Shown: positions 1-5,480 of the stretch, piece after piece
How positions within the stretch are numbered: position 1 is the stretch's first letter
How the letters are laid out: every line of letters begins with the position of its first letter
DNA from: Chloroflexota bacterium
GTDB lineage: Bacteria > Chloroflexota > Anaerolineae > UBA1429
Length of the DNA stretch: 5,480 nt
Direction: 5' to 3'
NCBI GenBank assembly: GCA_014360745.1
Contig: JACIWY010000275.1
Coordinates: forward strand, 1-5,480
The notes under the pieces: model-generated
The model's input: only the letters and a program-made list of their open reading frames with translations
What the model was told of the DNA's origin: nothing
Database searches by the model: none
Made by a program: the position numbers and the translations under genes

Positions 1-502
1 CTTGGATGAGCCGACGATCGGCCTCGATCCCCGGCAGATTCTGAGCGTGCGCGAATTGATCAAGAGCTTGGCCGGCGAACGCACCGTGATCCTCAGCACC
101 CACATCCTGCCCGAGGTGAGCCAACTTTGCCAACGGGTGTTGATTATCAACCGGGGCCGCATTGTCGCCGAGGACACCCCTGAACGGTTAACCGCCAATC
201 TGCAAGGGGGAATTCGCGTGCGCCTGCAAGCGCTTAACCCACCCGAGGACGCCGTCGACCGACTTTTGCGCGCCCCCGCTGTGCTCAGTGCGCGACCGAT
301 CGACCGAGGCACTTACGAGATCGTCTTGGATCCCTCCTCCGGCGAGGAGGATCCTCGCGTTCAACTGGCTTCCTTGGCCGTCTCCGGCGGCTGGGGGCTG
401 GTGGAGATGCGCACCTTGTCCATGAGCCTGGAAGAGATCTTTATCGAGCTTACCACCGAGGAACCGGCTGCCGATCGAGCCGTTGAGGAGGAGGCTGTAT
501 GA
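1..502 (+). CDS. ABC transporter ATP-binding protein, gliding/ABC-2 type (5' partial, C-terminal part)
   Basis: This is the C-terminal part of the cytoplasmic ATPase that powers the ABC-2 exporter encoded downstream. The frame is open at the left edge. Its first visible residues, LDEPTIGLDP, are the end of Walker B with the catalytic Glu and the D-loop, so the TTG at base 2 is an internal Leu codon and not a start. The switch histidine lies in STHILPEV at about visible residue 34, followed by the usual INRGRIVAEDTPERL stretch. About 100 residues of C-terminal accessory domain follow, as in GldA/CcmA/NosF-like ATPases. Walker A and the signature motif lie outside the window. The gene ends in TGA at 500-502, overlapping the permease ATG by 4 bases. 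The family is certain. The GldA-like subtype is inferred from the GldF and GldG neighbours. Confidence 0.95.
   Translation, partial: LDEPTIGLDPRQILSVRELIKSLAGERTVILSTHILPEVSQLCQRVLIINRGRIVAEDTPERLTANLQGGIRVRLQALNPPEDAVDRLLRAPAVLSARPIDRGTYEIVLDPSSGEEDPRVQLASLAVSGGWGLVEMRTLSMSLEEIFIELTTEEPAADRAVEEEAV
328..354 (+). repeat. Strong hairpin inside the ATPase coding sequence
   Basis: GGATC (328-332) and CTCCTC (334-339) pair with GAGGAG (344-349) and GATCC (350-354). This gives 11 base pairs with one bulged C at 333 and a 4-base CGGC loop. It encodes the DPSSGEEDP turn in the C-terminal domain. No T-run follows, so it is not an intrinsic terminator. Confidence 0.6.
485..498 (+). promoter_or_regulatory. 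Shine-Dalgarno for the permease, inside the ATPase gene
   Basis: A purine run, GAGGAGGAGG at 485-494, lies just upstream of the ATG at 499. The GGAGG at 487-491 is 7 bases from the start. The same bases encode the acidic C-terminus EEEAV of the ATPase. Together with the ATGA overlap this points to translational coupling of ATPase and permease. Confidence 0.8.
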
Positions 503-1215
503 AAAACGTGTATCATATCGCCCGGCGCGAGCTCGGCGCCTATTTCGTCTCACCCATCGCCTATGTTGTGATCGCCATCTACCTAGCCGTCGTTGGTGGG
601 CTGTTCGGCTTTATCCTCTACTACTCGCGAGAGGCGACGATGCGCTACGTCTTTTTGCACGGCGTGAGCATCCTCTTCCTTGTGCTAGTCACTCAGGTAT
701 TGACTATGCGCCTCTTGGCCGAGGAACAACGTATGGGCACCATTGAGCTGCTGCTCACCTCGCCCGTGCGCGATTGGGAAGTGGTGTTGGGCAAGTTCCT
801 GGCCGGCTTGGGCGTCTTTATAGTGATGGTCCTACTCACCGGTTACTTTGTCATCGTGCTGCTGCGCGTCGGCGACCCGGATATCGGCGTTCTCCTCTCC
901 GGGTATCTGGGTTACATTCTGCTGGGCGCCAGCTTGCTGGCCATCGGTGTCTTTAGCTCTTCCCTCACCCAAAACCAGATCGTCGCCGCGGTGGTGGGCA
1001 TAGGTATCACCCTCGTGCTATGGCTTACCGGGGCTTTGGGCGAGTTTGTCGGCAGCACGCTTGAGGGCATCGTCACTTACGTGCCCATCTTCGACCATCT
1101 GCAAGACCTGGTGCGCGGCGTCATCGACACCAAGGACATTATCTACTACCTCAGCGTCACGGCGCTCTTTCTCTTTTTAAGCGTCCGCGTCCTCGAATCG
1201 CGGAGGTGGAAGTAA
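499..1215 (+). CDS. ABC-2 type permease, GldF-like
   Basis: This is the 238-residue integral membrane permease subunit that pairs with the ATPase encoded just upstream. The N-terminus has the family pattern of a cytoplasmic amphipathic stretch, ARRELGAYFVSPIAYVV (about residues 8-24), then a first membrane segment. The cytoplasmic loop MRLLAEEQRMGTIELLLTSP (70-89) and the following VRDWEVVLGKFLAG are hallmarks of GldF/ABC2_membrane proteins. About six hydrophobic segments are visible, near 19-42, 50-70, 102-123, 132-154, 159-180 and 213-230. Length matches typical GldF-like permeases (about 240 residues). The protein ends in RRWK, a positively charged cytoplasmic tail. The start is set by the strong ribosome site and the ATGA overlap. 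GldF in Flavobacterium belongs to a transporter needed for gliding, but homologues occur in many non-gliding bacteria, so gliding should not be assumed. The substrate is unknown. Confidence 0.92.
   Translation: MKNVYHIARRELGAYFVSPIAYVVIAIYLAVVGGLFGFILYYSREATMRYVFLHGVSILFLVLVTQVLTMRLLAEEQRMGTIELLLTSPVRDWEVVLGKFLAGLGVFIVMVLLTGYFVIVLLRVGDPDIGVLLSGYLGYILLGASLLAIGVFSSSLTQNQIVAAVVGIGITLVLWLTGALGEFVGSTLEGIVTYVPIFDHLQDLVRGVIDTKDIIYYLSVTALFLFLSVRVLESRRWK
1202..1209 (+). promoter_or_regulatory. Shine-Dalgarno for the GldG-like gene, inside the permease gene
   Basis: GGAGGT at 1202-1207 lies 9 bases before the ATG at 1217. It is formed by the CGG AGG codons for the Arg pair near the end of the permease. 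It supports the chosen start and coupled translation across a 1-base gap. Confidence 0.8.
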
Positions 1216-1216
1216 C

Positions 1217-2764
1217 ATGGCCGAACGCTTAACTCCCTATCTGCGCTACGTGGCTTTGGTTGGCGTCGGGGCGGTGCTATTGGCCTTAGGTGCTCTATTG
1301 GTGGTCGGCCAAACTGTGCTATGGATAGAGATCGTCGGCGGGCTGGGCGTGTTGCTCCTGGCTATTGCGGCCTTGGCGCAGCCTGCCCAGTGCAAGGCAT
1401 GGCTCACTGGGCGCCAGGCCCGCTATGGGGGCAATGCCGCGCTGATGAGCCTGGCCTTTGTCGTTATCCTGGGGTTGGTGAATTACCTGGGCACTCGTTA
1501 CCATCTACGCTGGGATGTAACCGAGAACAAGGCTTTTTCTTTATCCCCGCAAACCCTGGATATTCTGGCCTCACTCCAAGAGCCGGTAACCGTCAAACTC
1601 TTTTTCACCCCCGGCCACTATAACCGCCAACAGGCTCAGGATCTCATCCAGGAGTACGCGATTCGTAGCGACAAGCTCAGCTACGAATTCATCGATCCTG
1701 ACGTAGAGCGGCGTATAGCCATGGAATACAAGATCGCCCGCGACGGCACCATCGTCTTTGAGCGCGGCGAACGACGCGAGATCACCTTTGGCGTCCAAGA
1801 GCAAGACTTGACCAGCGCGCTGCTCAAGGTTACGCGCGATGAGAAACGTGGCGTCTTTTTCCTGACCGGGCACCAAGAGCGCGACCCACAAAGCAGCGAA
1901 TCTTCCGGCTATAGTCTGATCCGCCAGGTGCTAGAGAACGAGAACTATCGCGTGGAGAGGGTGAACCTGGCCGCCACCGAGGCCGTGCCTGAAGGGATGA
2001 ACGTCCTGGTGATAGCCGCGCCGCGCGTTGCGTTGGGCAGCGACGAAATCTCGCGTATCCGGCAATGGGTGGAACAAGGCGTCAGCTTGTTGGTGATGCT
2101 CGAACCGGGAGGCGAGGATCCTCTGGGCGGCTTGCTGCAAGATTACGGGCTTGTCGTGTCCGACAATATCATCATAGATCCGACGCGTTCCTTCTTTGGA
2201 GACATCGCCGCGCCACTGGTGGATCGCTATCAATTTCATCAGATCACCAAAGATATGGCTGGCCTGACGACCTTTTTCCCCACGGCCCGCGCCCTGACGC
2301 GCGCGAGCGAGCCGGTTCAAGGGTGGCAAATCCAAGACTTGGCCTCCAGCAGCGAGAACTCTTGGGCCGAGACGGACTATCGTAGCCAGCAGGTCAAAAA
2401 GGACGAAAACGAGTCGCAAGGGCCGCTTGCGCTTGCAGTGGCCATAGAGCCCGCGCAAGCGCAAGAAACGGAAGACTCGACCTCAAAGCCCAAAGGCCGG
2501 CTCGTGGTCATCGGCGACGCCAATTTTATAGAGAACGGCATCCTCCAGCAGGTGCGTGGCATCGGCAACGTCGACCTGTTCATGAACGCCGTGGGCTGGC
2601 TGGCCGAAGAAGAGTCGTTGATCTCCATTCGCCCCAAAGAGCCGGAAAACCGCCAGGTTATCCTGACGCCGCCCCAGGCTCGCGGGATCATTTACACCAA
2701 CATCCTTTTCGCCCCACTGCTCGTCTTGATCGCCGGCGCGATCGTGTGGTGGCGACGGAGGTAG
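1217..2764 (+). CDS. GldG-like ABC transporter auxiliary membrane protein
   Basis: This 515-residue protein is the large extracytoplasmic partner of the GldF-like permease. Three hydrophobic segments lie near the N-terminus (about 9-31, 35-54 and 73-93). The first two form an added hairpin ahead of the segment that normally begins GldG proteins. Next comes the family motif around DVTENKAFSLSPQT (100-113) with the following KLFF strand (127-130). The middle domain contains VFFLTGHQERD (213-223), and the C-terminal part has RLVVIGDANFIEN (428-440) and NVDLFMNAVGWLAEEESLISI (from 451), all typical of the GldG/ABC-type-uncharacterised family. A polar linker lies at about 377-427. A final membrane segment (about 492-512) ends in a WWRRR cytoplasmic tail. 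The domain between residues 94 and 490 should lie outside the cytoplasmic membrane. No catalytic residues can be named. The gene starts 1 base after the permease stop and ends 4 bases before the next gene. The family call is firm. Its precise role in transport is unknown. Confidence 0.9.
   Translation: MAERLTPYLRYVALVGVGAVLLALGALLVVGQTVLWIEIVGGLGVLLLAIAALAQPAQCKAWLTGRQARYGGNAALMSLAFVVILGLVNYLGTRYHLRWDVTENKAFSLSPQTLDILASLQEPVTVKLFFTPGHYNRQQAQDLIQEYAIRSDKLSYEFIDPDVERRIAMEYKIARDGTIVFERGERREITFGVQEQDLTSALLKVTRDEKRGVFFLTGHQERDPQSSESSGYSLIRQVLENENYRVERVNLAATEAVPEGMNVLVIAAPRVALGSDEISRIRQWVEQGVSLLVMLEPGGEDPLGGLLQDYGLVVSDNIIIDPTRSFFGDIAAPLVDRYQFHQITKDMAGLTTFFPTARALTRASEPVQGWQIQDLASSSENSWAETDYRSQQVKKDENESQGPLALAVAIEPAQAQETEDSTSKPKGRLVVIGDANFIENGILQQVRGIGNVDLFMNAVGWLAEEESLISIRPKEPENRQVILTPPQARGIIYTNILFAPLLVLIAGAIVWWRRR
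2426..2465 (+). repeat. Perfect 11-base inverted repeat inside the GldG-like coding sequence
   Basis: CTTGCGCTTGC (2426-2436) is matched exactly by GCAAGCGCAAG (2455-2465), with an 18-base spacer. The arms encode alternating Leu-Ala and Ala-Gln residues (LALAVAIEPAQAQ). An extra GCAAG at 2416-2420 can pair with the first CTTGC (2426-2430) and form a competing small hairpin. It may simply reflect repeated codons. Confidence 0.6.
2757..2762 (+). promoter_or_regulatory. Shine-Dalgarno that fixes the GTG start of the DUF4340 gene
   Basis: GGAGGT at 2757-2762 lies 6 bases upstream of GTG at 2769. It overlaps the last Arg codons and the first base of the TAG stop of the GldG-like gene. The site favours GTG at 2769 over the ATG at codon 10 (2796), which would cut into the membrane anchor. 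Confidence 0.78.
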
Positions 2765-2768
2765 TAGC

Positions 2769-3377
2769 GTGAAGTTCCGCAATACCTTGATCTTGATGGT
2801 TATCGCCGTAGCCCTGACGGCCTTTGTCTTTTTGGTGGAACGCAAGAACCCGGCACCTGCCGAGCCGGGCAGCACACCCACCCCCACACCTCTGGCCGAG
2901 ATCCTCGCCTTGCCTCCTAACCAGGTGGAACGCATCGAACTGGCGCGCCCCTCAGCGGAACAACGCACCGAGTTGGTGCGCCAGGCCGATGATACCTGGC
3001 GTCTCGTCGCTCCGGTCGAGGATGTGGCCAGAGAAGACAGCGTCGCCCGCTTTCTTGACGGCTATGCCGCGTTGCGCCCGCGTCGCGTGCTCACCGGCAA
3101 CGTATCCTTGGCGGAATACGGCCTCGAGCCGCCCGATATGACCGTAAAATTCACCCTGCGCGACGGCACAACCCACGAGATCCTCTTTGGCGAGCTGAAC
3201 GCCGATCGCTCAGCTCGCTACACCCTCCTGCCGACGGAGCCGGAGCGGGTATATCTGCTGCCCTCGTACATCGCCGCTGACGTGGAGCGTTTCCTGAACG
3301 CGCCTCCCGTTCAACCTACACCGACGCCCACCGAATCGTCCACCATCCCCGCCCCGACGGCAACGCCAGCCGGCTAG
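2769..3377 (+). CDS. DUF4340 domain protein, membrane-anchored, with Pro/Thr-rich linkers
   Basis: This 202-residue protein probably forms part of the same transporter complex, because DUF4340 genes commonly follow gldG-like genes. It starts at GTG. MKFRN is followed by one hydrophobic segment (about 6-23), most likely an uncleaved signal anchor, since no lipobox Cys is present. A Pro/Thr linker (about 31-41) leads to the domain. DUF4340-like features are VERIELARP (53-61), DDTWRLVAPVEDVARED (74-90) with SVARFLDGYAALRPRRVL, then LAEYGLEPPDMTVKFTLRDG (114-133), ILFGELNADRSARYTLL, and VYLLPSYIAADVERF (161-175). A second Pro/Thr/Ser-rich tail covers 181-202. Many DUF4340 proteins are longer and carry repeated units. 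Only one unit is present here, with no sign of a frameshift after it. The function of the domain is not known. The extracytoplasmic location is inferred. Confidence 0.85.
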   Translation: MKFRNTLILMVIAVALTAFVFLVERKNPAPAEPGSTPTPTPLAEILALPPNQVERIELARPSAEQRTELVRQADDTWRLVAPVEDVAREDSVARFLDGYAALRPRRVLTGNVSLAEYGLEPPDMTVKFTLRDGTTHEILFGELNADRSARYTLLPTEPERVYLLPSYIAADVERFLNAPPVQPTPTPTESSTIPAPTATPAG

Positions 3378-3400
3378 AGAGACAGTTTTTTGGGCCAACA

Positions 3401-3444
3401 AAACCCTCGGAGAGAGATGTCATCTCCGAGGGTTTATCTTTTTT
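3401..3444 (+). terminator. Intrinsic terminator after the ABC operon, possibly bidirectional
   Basis: A perfect 13-base inverted repeat (AAACCCTCGGAGA at 3401-3413, matching TCTCCGAGGGTTT at 3423-3435) encloses a 9-base loop and is followed by ATCTTTTTT (3436-3444). It starts 23 bases after the DUF4340 stop and ends 11 bases before the end of the convergent exporter gene. On the minus strand the same stem is followed by TTTTGTT, a weaker U-tract, so it may also stop exporter transcripts. Confidence 0.93.
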
Positions 3445-3455
3445 ACAAGACGATA

Positions 3456-4676
3456 TCAGGCAAGCTCCAGCAGGTTTGGGCGCCTCCAGGCCAGTGCAAA
3501 GAGCAAGACGACCATAATGCCCTGCGCGGCGATCACCGGTGGCACCCCCACCTTATCGGCGAGAAAGCCCGCCGGCAAGGTGCCCAACGGCGTCAATCCC
3601 CATAGCATCATGTACACGCTGAGCACGCGCCCTCGATATACGGCATCGGCGTGGGCCTGCAAAAGGGTACTGTTCATCACCATGGCAACATTGTTCAACG
3701 CCCCGCTCAACGCCAAAAAGACCAGGGTCAACCCTAACAGGCGCACTTGGGGAAAGATCAACAAAGCGAGGCCCATCCCTATCCCCGACCCAAGCAAGAT
3801 ACGCCCTTTTTCCGGCGGATTGCCTTGTGAGCATAAAAAGAGCGAACTCAACAACCCGCCCAAGCCGGGGCTGGCCATGAGCAACCCAAGCCCTCGCGCA
3901 TCGAGGCCCATGTTGTTGCGGGCAAAGGCGGGCATCAAGGTTCGATAGGGCATGGCAAAAAGGACGCGCACCAGCCCTAATCCCAAAAGGGTAAGCAAGA
4001 TCGGAGTACGCTTCAAATAACCTATGCCTTCCATCAGGTCCACCCATATCGTGCCCCGTGAGAGATGCACGGGCCCGATATCGGGTAGCTTGATGATGGT
4101 GAACACTGCTCCTATATAAGCGGCGGTCATGACATAGTACACCGCTGCCGGCCCCACCGTCTCAATAAGCTGGCCGGCCAGTGAGGCGGAGAAAATGCCC
4201 ATCAGCCCCATGCCCACCGCGTTTAACGAGTTGGCATTGAGCAGGGTCTCGCGGTCGACCAAATCGGAGATGATGGCTTGCTGCGCCGGCATCATGAAGG
4301 CAAAAAGTACGCCTGTGGCCAGCGAACTGGCCGCCAAATGCCACACTTGGATCACATCCAGCGAGATCAAGAGGCCGATCAGCAGACTATTGACCGCCAT
4401 GGCCACGCGGGTCCATAGCAACAGCGCGCGTTTGGAAACCCGATCGCTGACCGCGCCACCGTATAACGAGAGCACCAACGTCGAGACGCTCCAGCCGGCG
4501 CTCACCCAACCAAGGGCAAAGGCCGATCCGGTGAGGTAATAGACGAGCCAGCCCTGAACTACGCCGCTCATCTCGAAGGTGGCCGAAGAGGCCAAGCGGC
4601 CTAACCAAAGCCAGCGAAAATCGCGGTTGCGCAGCGAAGTAAATGTGGTATTGAGCCTACAGGCAATCGCCGACAT
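3456..4676 (-). CDS. MFS transporter, EntS-like (MFS_3) exporter family
   Basis: This 406-residue inner-membrane transporter of the major facilitator superfamily probably acts as a proton-driven drug or metabolite exporter. The N-terminus (LRNRDFRWLWLGRLASSATFEM, residues 15-36) and WLVYYLTGSAFALGWV (43-58) are typical of the MFS_3/enterobactin-exporter-like group. Motif A is GGAVSDRVSKRALLL (73-87), between segments 2 and 3. MPAQQAIISDLVDRETLLNANSLN (129-152) follows in the middle of the N-terminal half. The C-terminal half carries RGRVLSVYMMLWGLTPLGTLPAGFLADKVG (348-377). The length and about twelve hydrophobic segments fit a complete MFS protein. The ATG at 4676 is preceded by AGGAG with a 5-base gap. 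It is preceded by its own promoter. No adjacent regulator is visible in the window. The substrate cannot be inferred, and siderophore export should not be assumed from the family name. Confidence 0.92.
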   Translation of the reverse strand: MSAIACRLNTTFTSLRNRDFRWLWLGRLASSATFEMSGVVQGWLVYYLTGSAFALGWVSAGWSVSTLVLSLYGGAVSDRVSKRALLLWTRVAMAVNSLLIGLLISLDVIQVWHLAASSLATGVLFAFMMPAQQAIISDLVDRETLLNANSLNAVGMGLMGIFSASLAGQLIETVGPAAVYYVMTAAYIGAVFTIIKLPDIGPVHLSRGTIWVDLMEGIGYLKRTPILLTLLGLGLVRVLFAMPYRTLMPAFARNNMGLDARGLGLLMASPGLGGLLSSLFLCSQGNPPEKGRILLGSGIGMGLALLIFPQVRLLGLTLVFLALSGALNNVAMVMNSTLLQAHADAVYRGRVLSVYMMLWGLTPLGTLPAGFLADKVGVPPVIAAQGIMVVLLFALAWRRPNLLELA

Positions 4677-4681
4677 ACACG

Positions 4682-4686
4682 CTCCT
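4682..4686 (-). promoter_or_regulatory. Shine-Dalgarno for the MFS exporter
   Basis: The minus strand reads AGGAG here, followed by CGTGT and the ATG at 4676-4674. The 5-base spacing supports this start. Confidence 0.75.
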
Positions 4687-4709
4687 AAAGTTATACTAGA
4701 TTAACTATA
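4686..4709. promoter_or_regulatory. Imperfect palindrome over the exporter -10 and start site, possible operator
   Basis: The plus strand reads TA-A-AGTTA, eight bases, TAACT-A-TA. The 5-base arms at 4689-4693 and 4702-4706 are perfect, and two more paired bases lie beyond a single mismatch on each side. The site covers the -10 box and the predicted start and reaches the edge of the ribosome site, which is where a dimeric repressor would block transcription. The region is AT-rich, so a chance palindrome is possible. No regulator gene is in view. Confidence 0.4.
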
Positions 4710-4732
4710 AACTACATTGGGCCGAAGGTCAA
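4704..4732 (-). promoter_or_regulatory. Sigma-70-type promoter for the MFS exporter
   Basis: On the minus strand TTGACC (4732-4727, 5 of 6 to consensus) is followed by exactly 17 bases and TATAGT (4709-4704, 5 of 6). Transcription would begin near 4697, giving a leader of about 20 bases that contains the ribosome site. The exporter can therefore be expressed independently of the gene upstream of it. Confidence 0.78.
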
Positions 4733-4759
4733 TTTTCTGAACAGCTGAGAGATGCGGCG

Positions 4760-5480
4760 TTACAGTCGCCGTTTGGCCAAAGCCGAGCGCCAATCGGCGT
4801 AGCGCAAGGCAATGGCTCCCAGGCCAAAGAAAGTCACGATCAAGCCGACAAGCCAGCCGAGCAGGGGGACGCCACGCAATAGGACATAAATTGCCACGCC
4901 CAACAACAACGGCCCAATCGTCTCCCTGGGTACGGTCGGCAAACGCCACCAGTTACCCTCTTCTATCGCTGCATAGTCGGGCCGCGCAAAGCTCCGTGGG
5001 GCTATGGCTTCCAGCAACAAGCGGCCGACGGTCATGGCGACTACCAACTTGCTGCCATAATTCACCAGCAATAAAAAGGTGGTGAAGGCCAGCCCCAACC
5101 CCGAAAGGCCGATGCCCAACACGGCGCCGGCCAATCCCCCTAAAGTGACAAAACCGAGGAATAGGGCCAGCACCAAGATCAGCCCCAAAACCACCCCCGC
5201 AGCTACAAAGCCCGCCACCCAGGTTAAAAAGCCCCAACCCAGGCAGGGCCATGGCCGGCGCCGCACTTCTTCCGTGGTCTGCACAAAAAGCGCCGGCAAA
5301 AGCCAGATCAACAGGCCGCCGAGGATCAACAGGGTGATCAAATCTCGCAGCCGAGCGACGACCCAACGCACGAGGCCCAACAAAATAGCCTGCCACGTAA
5401 GCGTTCGTGGGGCCCGACGTTCCCGCCGAACCTCCCCGGGCTGGGGCGTCTGATAGACGATCCCTCCCCGAGGTTGCGTT
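4760..5480 (-). CDS. Multi-pass membrane protein, C-terminal part (5' end beyond window); possible polymer-forming/bactofilin-like membrane protein
   Basis: The frame stays open to the right edge, giving 239 visible residues. The TTG at 5383 is therefore only an internal Leu codon. The first ~28 visible residues are polar and rich in Pro and Arg (QTPQPGEVRRERRAPRT), like a linker to an upstream soluble domain. Hydrophobic segments follow at about 46-66, 80-107, 110-140, 187-202 and 205-226, separated by TTEEVRRRPWPCLGWG (68-83) and a longer polar loop (about 153-186, containing RSFARPDYAAIEEGNWWRLP). The pattern of EEVRRRP..-LGWG after the first segment and PLLGWLVGLIVTFFGLGAIAL near the end resembles the membrane region that follows the bactofilin-like domain in polymer-forming proteins of Chloroflexota. 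This match is from memory and moderate. The N-terminal domain needed to confirm it is not in the window. The protein ends ALAKRRL, and the stop TAA is at 4762-4760. Confidence 0.72.
   Translation of the reverse strand, partial: TQPRGGIVYQTPQPGEVRRERRAPRTLTWQAILLGLVRWVVARLRDLITLLILGGLLIWLLPALFVQTTEEVRRRPWPCLGWGFLTWVAGFVAAGVVLGLILVLALFLGFVTLGGLAGAVLGIGLSGLGLAFTTFLLLVNYGSKLVVAMTVGRLLLEAIAPRSFARPDYAAIEEGNWWRLPTVPRETIGPLLLGVAIYVLLRGVPLLGWLVGLIVTFFGLGAIALRYADWRSALAKRRL

Noticed and set aside
2..4. TTG as start codon of the first gene
   Set aside because: It encodes the Leu of the Walker B motif; the frame is open at the edge and the gene clearly starts upstream.
2346..2497. Polar linker of the GldG-like protein as an insertion or foreign segment
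   Set aside because: A variable polar stretch before the RLVVIGDANF motif is usual in this family, and the frame and base composition are unbroken.
1931..2968. Two long antisense open frames (177 and 161 codons) opposite the GldG-like and DUF4340 genes
   Set aside because: They lie wholly opposite well-supported genes, have no recognisable domain, and are Arg/His/Gly-rich shadow translations typical of GC-rich DNA.
3386..3403. T-run and TTGGGCCAA palindrome just after the DUF4340 stop as a first terminator
   Set aside because: The T-run comes before the short stem rather than after it, and the stem is only four pairs; the hairpin at 3401-3435 is far stronger.
4074..4085. Perfect 12-base palindrome CCCGATATCGGG in the MFS gene
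   Set aside because: Short, internal to coding sequence, with no loop, partner copies or promoter context; expected by chance at this length in a few kilobases of GC-rich DNA or nearly so.
5381..5383. TTG as start codon of the right-edge membrane protein
   Set aside because: The frame continues without a stop to the window edge, with a plausible polar linker, and no good ribosome site precedes the TTG.
4953..5453. Overlapping open frames on both strands in the right-edge gene
   Set aside because: One is a shifted reading of the same membrane gene and the other an antisense frame rich in Arg, Pro and Thr. The frame ending at 4760 alone gives coherent membrane segments.

Overview
The window (5480 bases, GC-rich, densely coding, no RNA genes, CRISPR arrays or insertion sequences seen) looks like ordinary chromosome from a free-living bacterium. 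The gene set suggests a Chloroflexota (Anaerolineae-like) genome: a gliding-type ABC transporter operon with a DUF4340 gene, Pro/Thr-rich 'PTPTP' linkers on an exported protein, and a multi-membrane-segment protein resembling the C-terminal half of Chloroflexota 'polymer-forming' membrane proteins. This taxonomic guess is an inference from style and was not tested by any search.

Plus strand, 1-3377: the 3' part of an operon of four tightly packed genes. In order these are an ABC transporter ATPase (5' end outside the window), a GldF-type ABC-2 permease, a GldG-type auxiliary membrane protein, and a membrane-anchored DUF4340 protein. The first two overlap by 4 bases (ATGA), and the other junctions have gaps of 1 and 4 bases. 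Each junction has a strong Shine-Dalgarno sequence written into the last codons of the upstream gene, so the four proteins are probably made together and form one membrane complex: ATPase on the cytoplasmic face, GldF as channel or permease, and GldG and the DUF4340 protein with large extracytoplasmic domains. The transported substrate cannot be read from the sequence. An intrinsic terminator at 3401-3444 closes the operon.

Minus strand, 5480-3456: a gene open at the window edge (4760-5480) encodes the membrane-embedded C-terminal part of a larger protein. After an 83-base gap comes an MFS-type exporter (3456-4676). That gap contains a near-consensus sigma-70 promoter for the exporter (TTGACC, 17 bases, TATAGT) and an imperfect palindrome over the -10 and start region that could be a repressor operator. 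The exporter converges on the plus-strand operon, and the shared terminator hairpin may serve both directions.

No clearly novel system is visible. The points most worth a second look are the palindrome over the exporter promoter, the paired Arg codons that double as ribosome-binding sites, two strong hairpins inside coding sequence, and the identity of the truncated membrane protein at the right edge.
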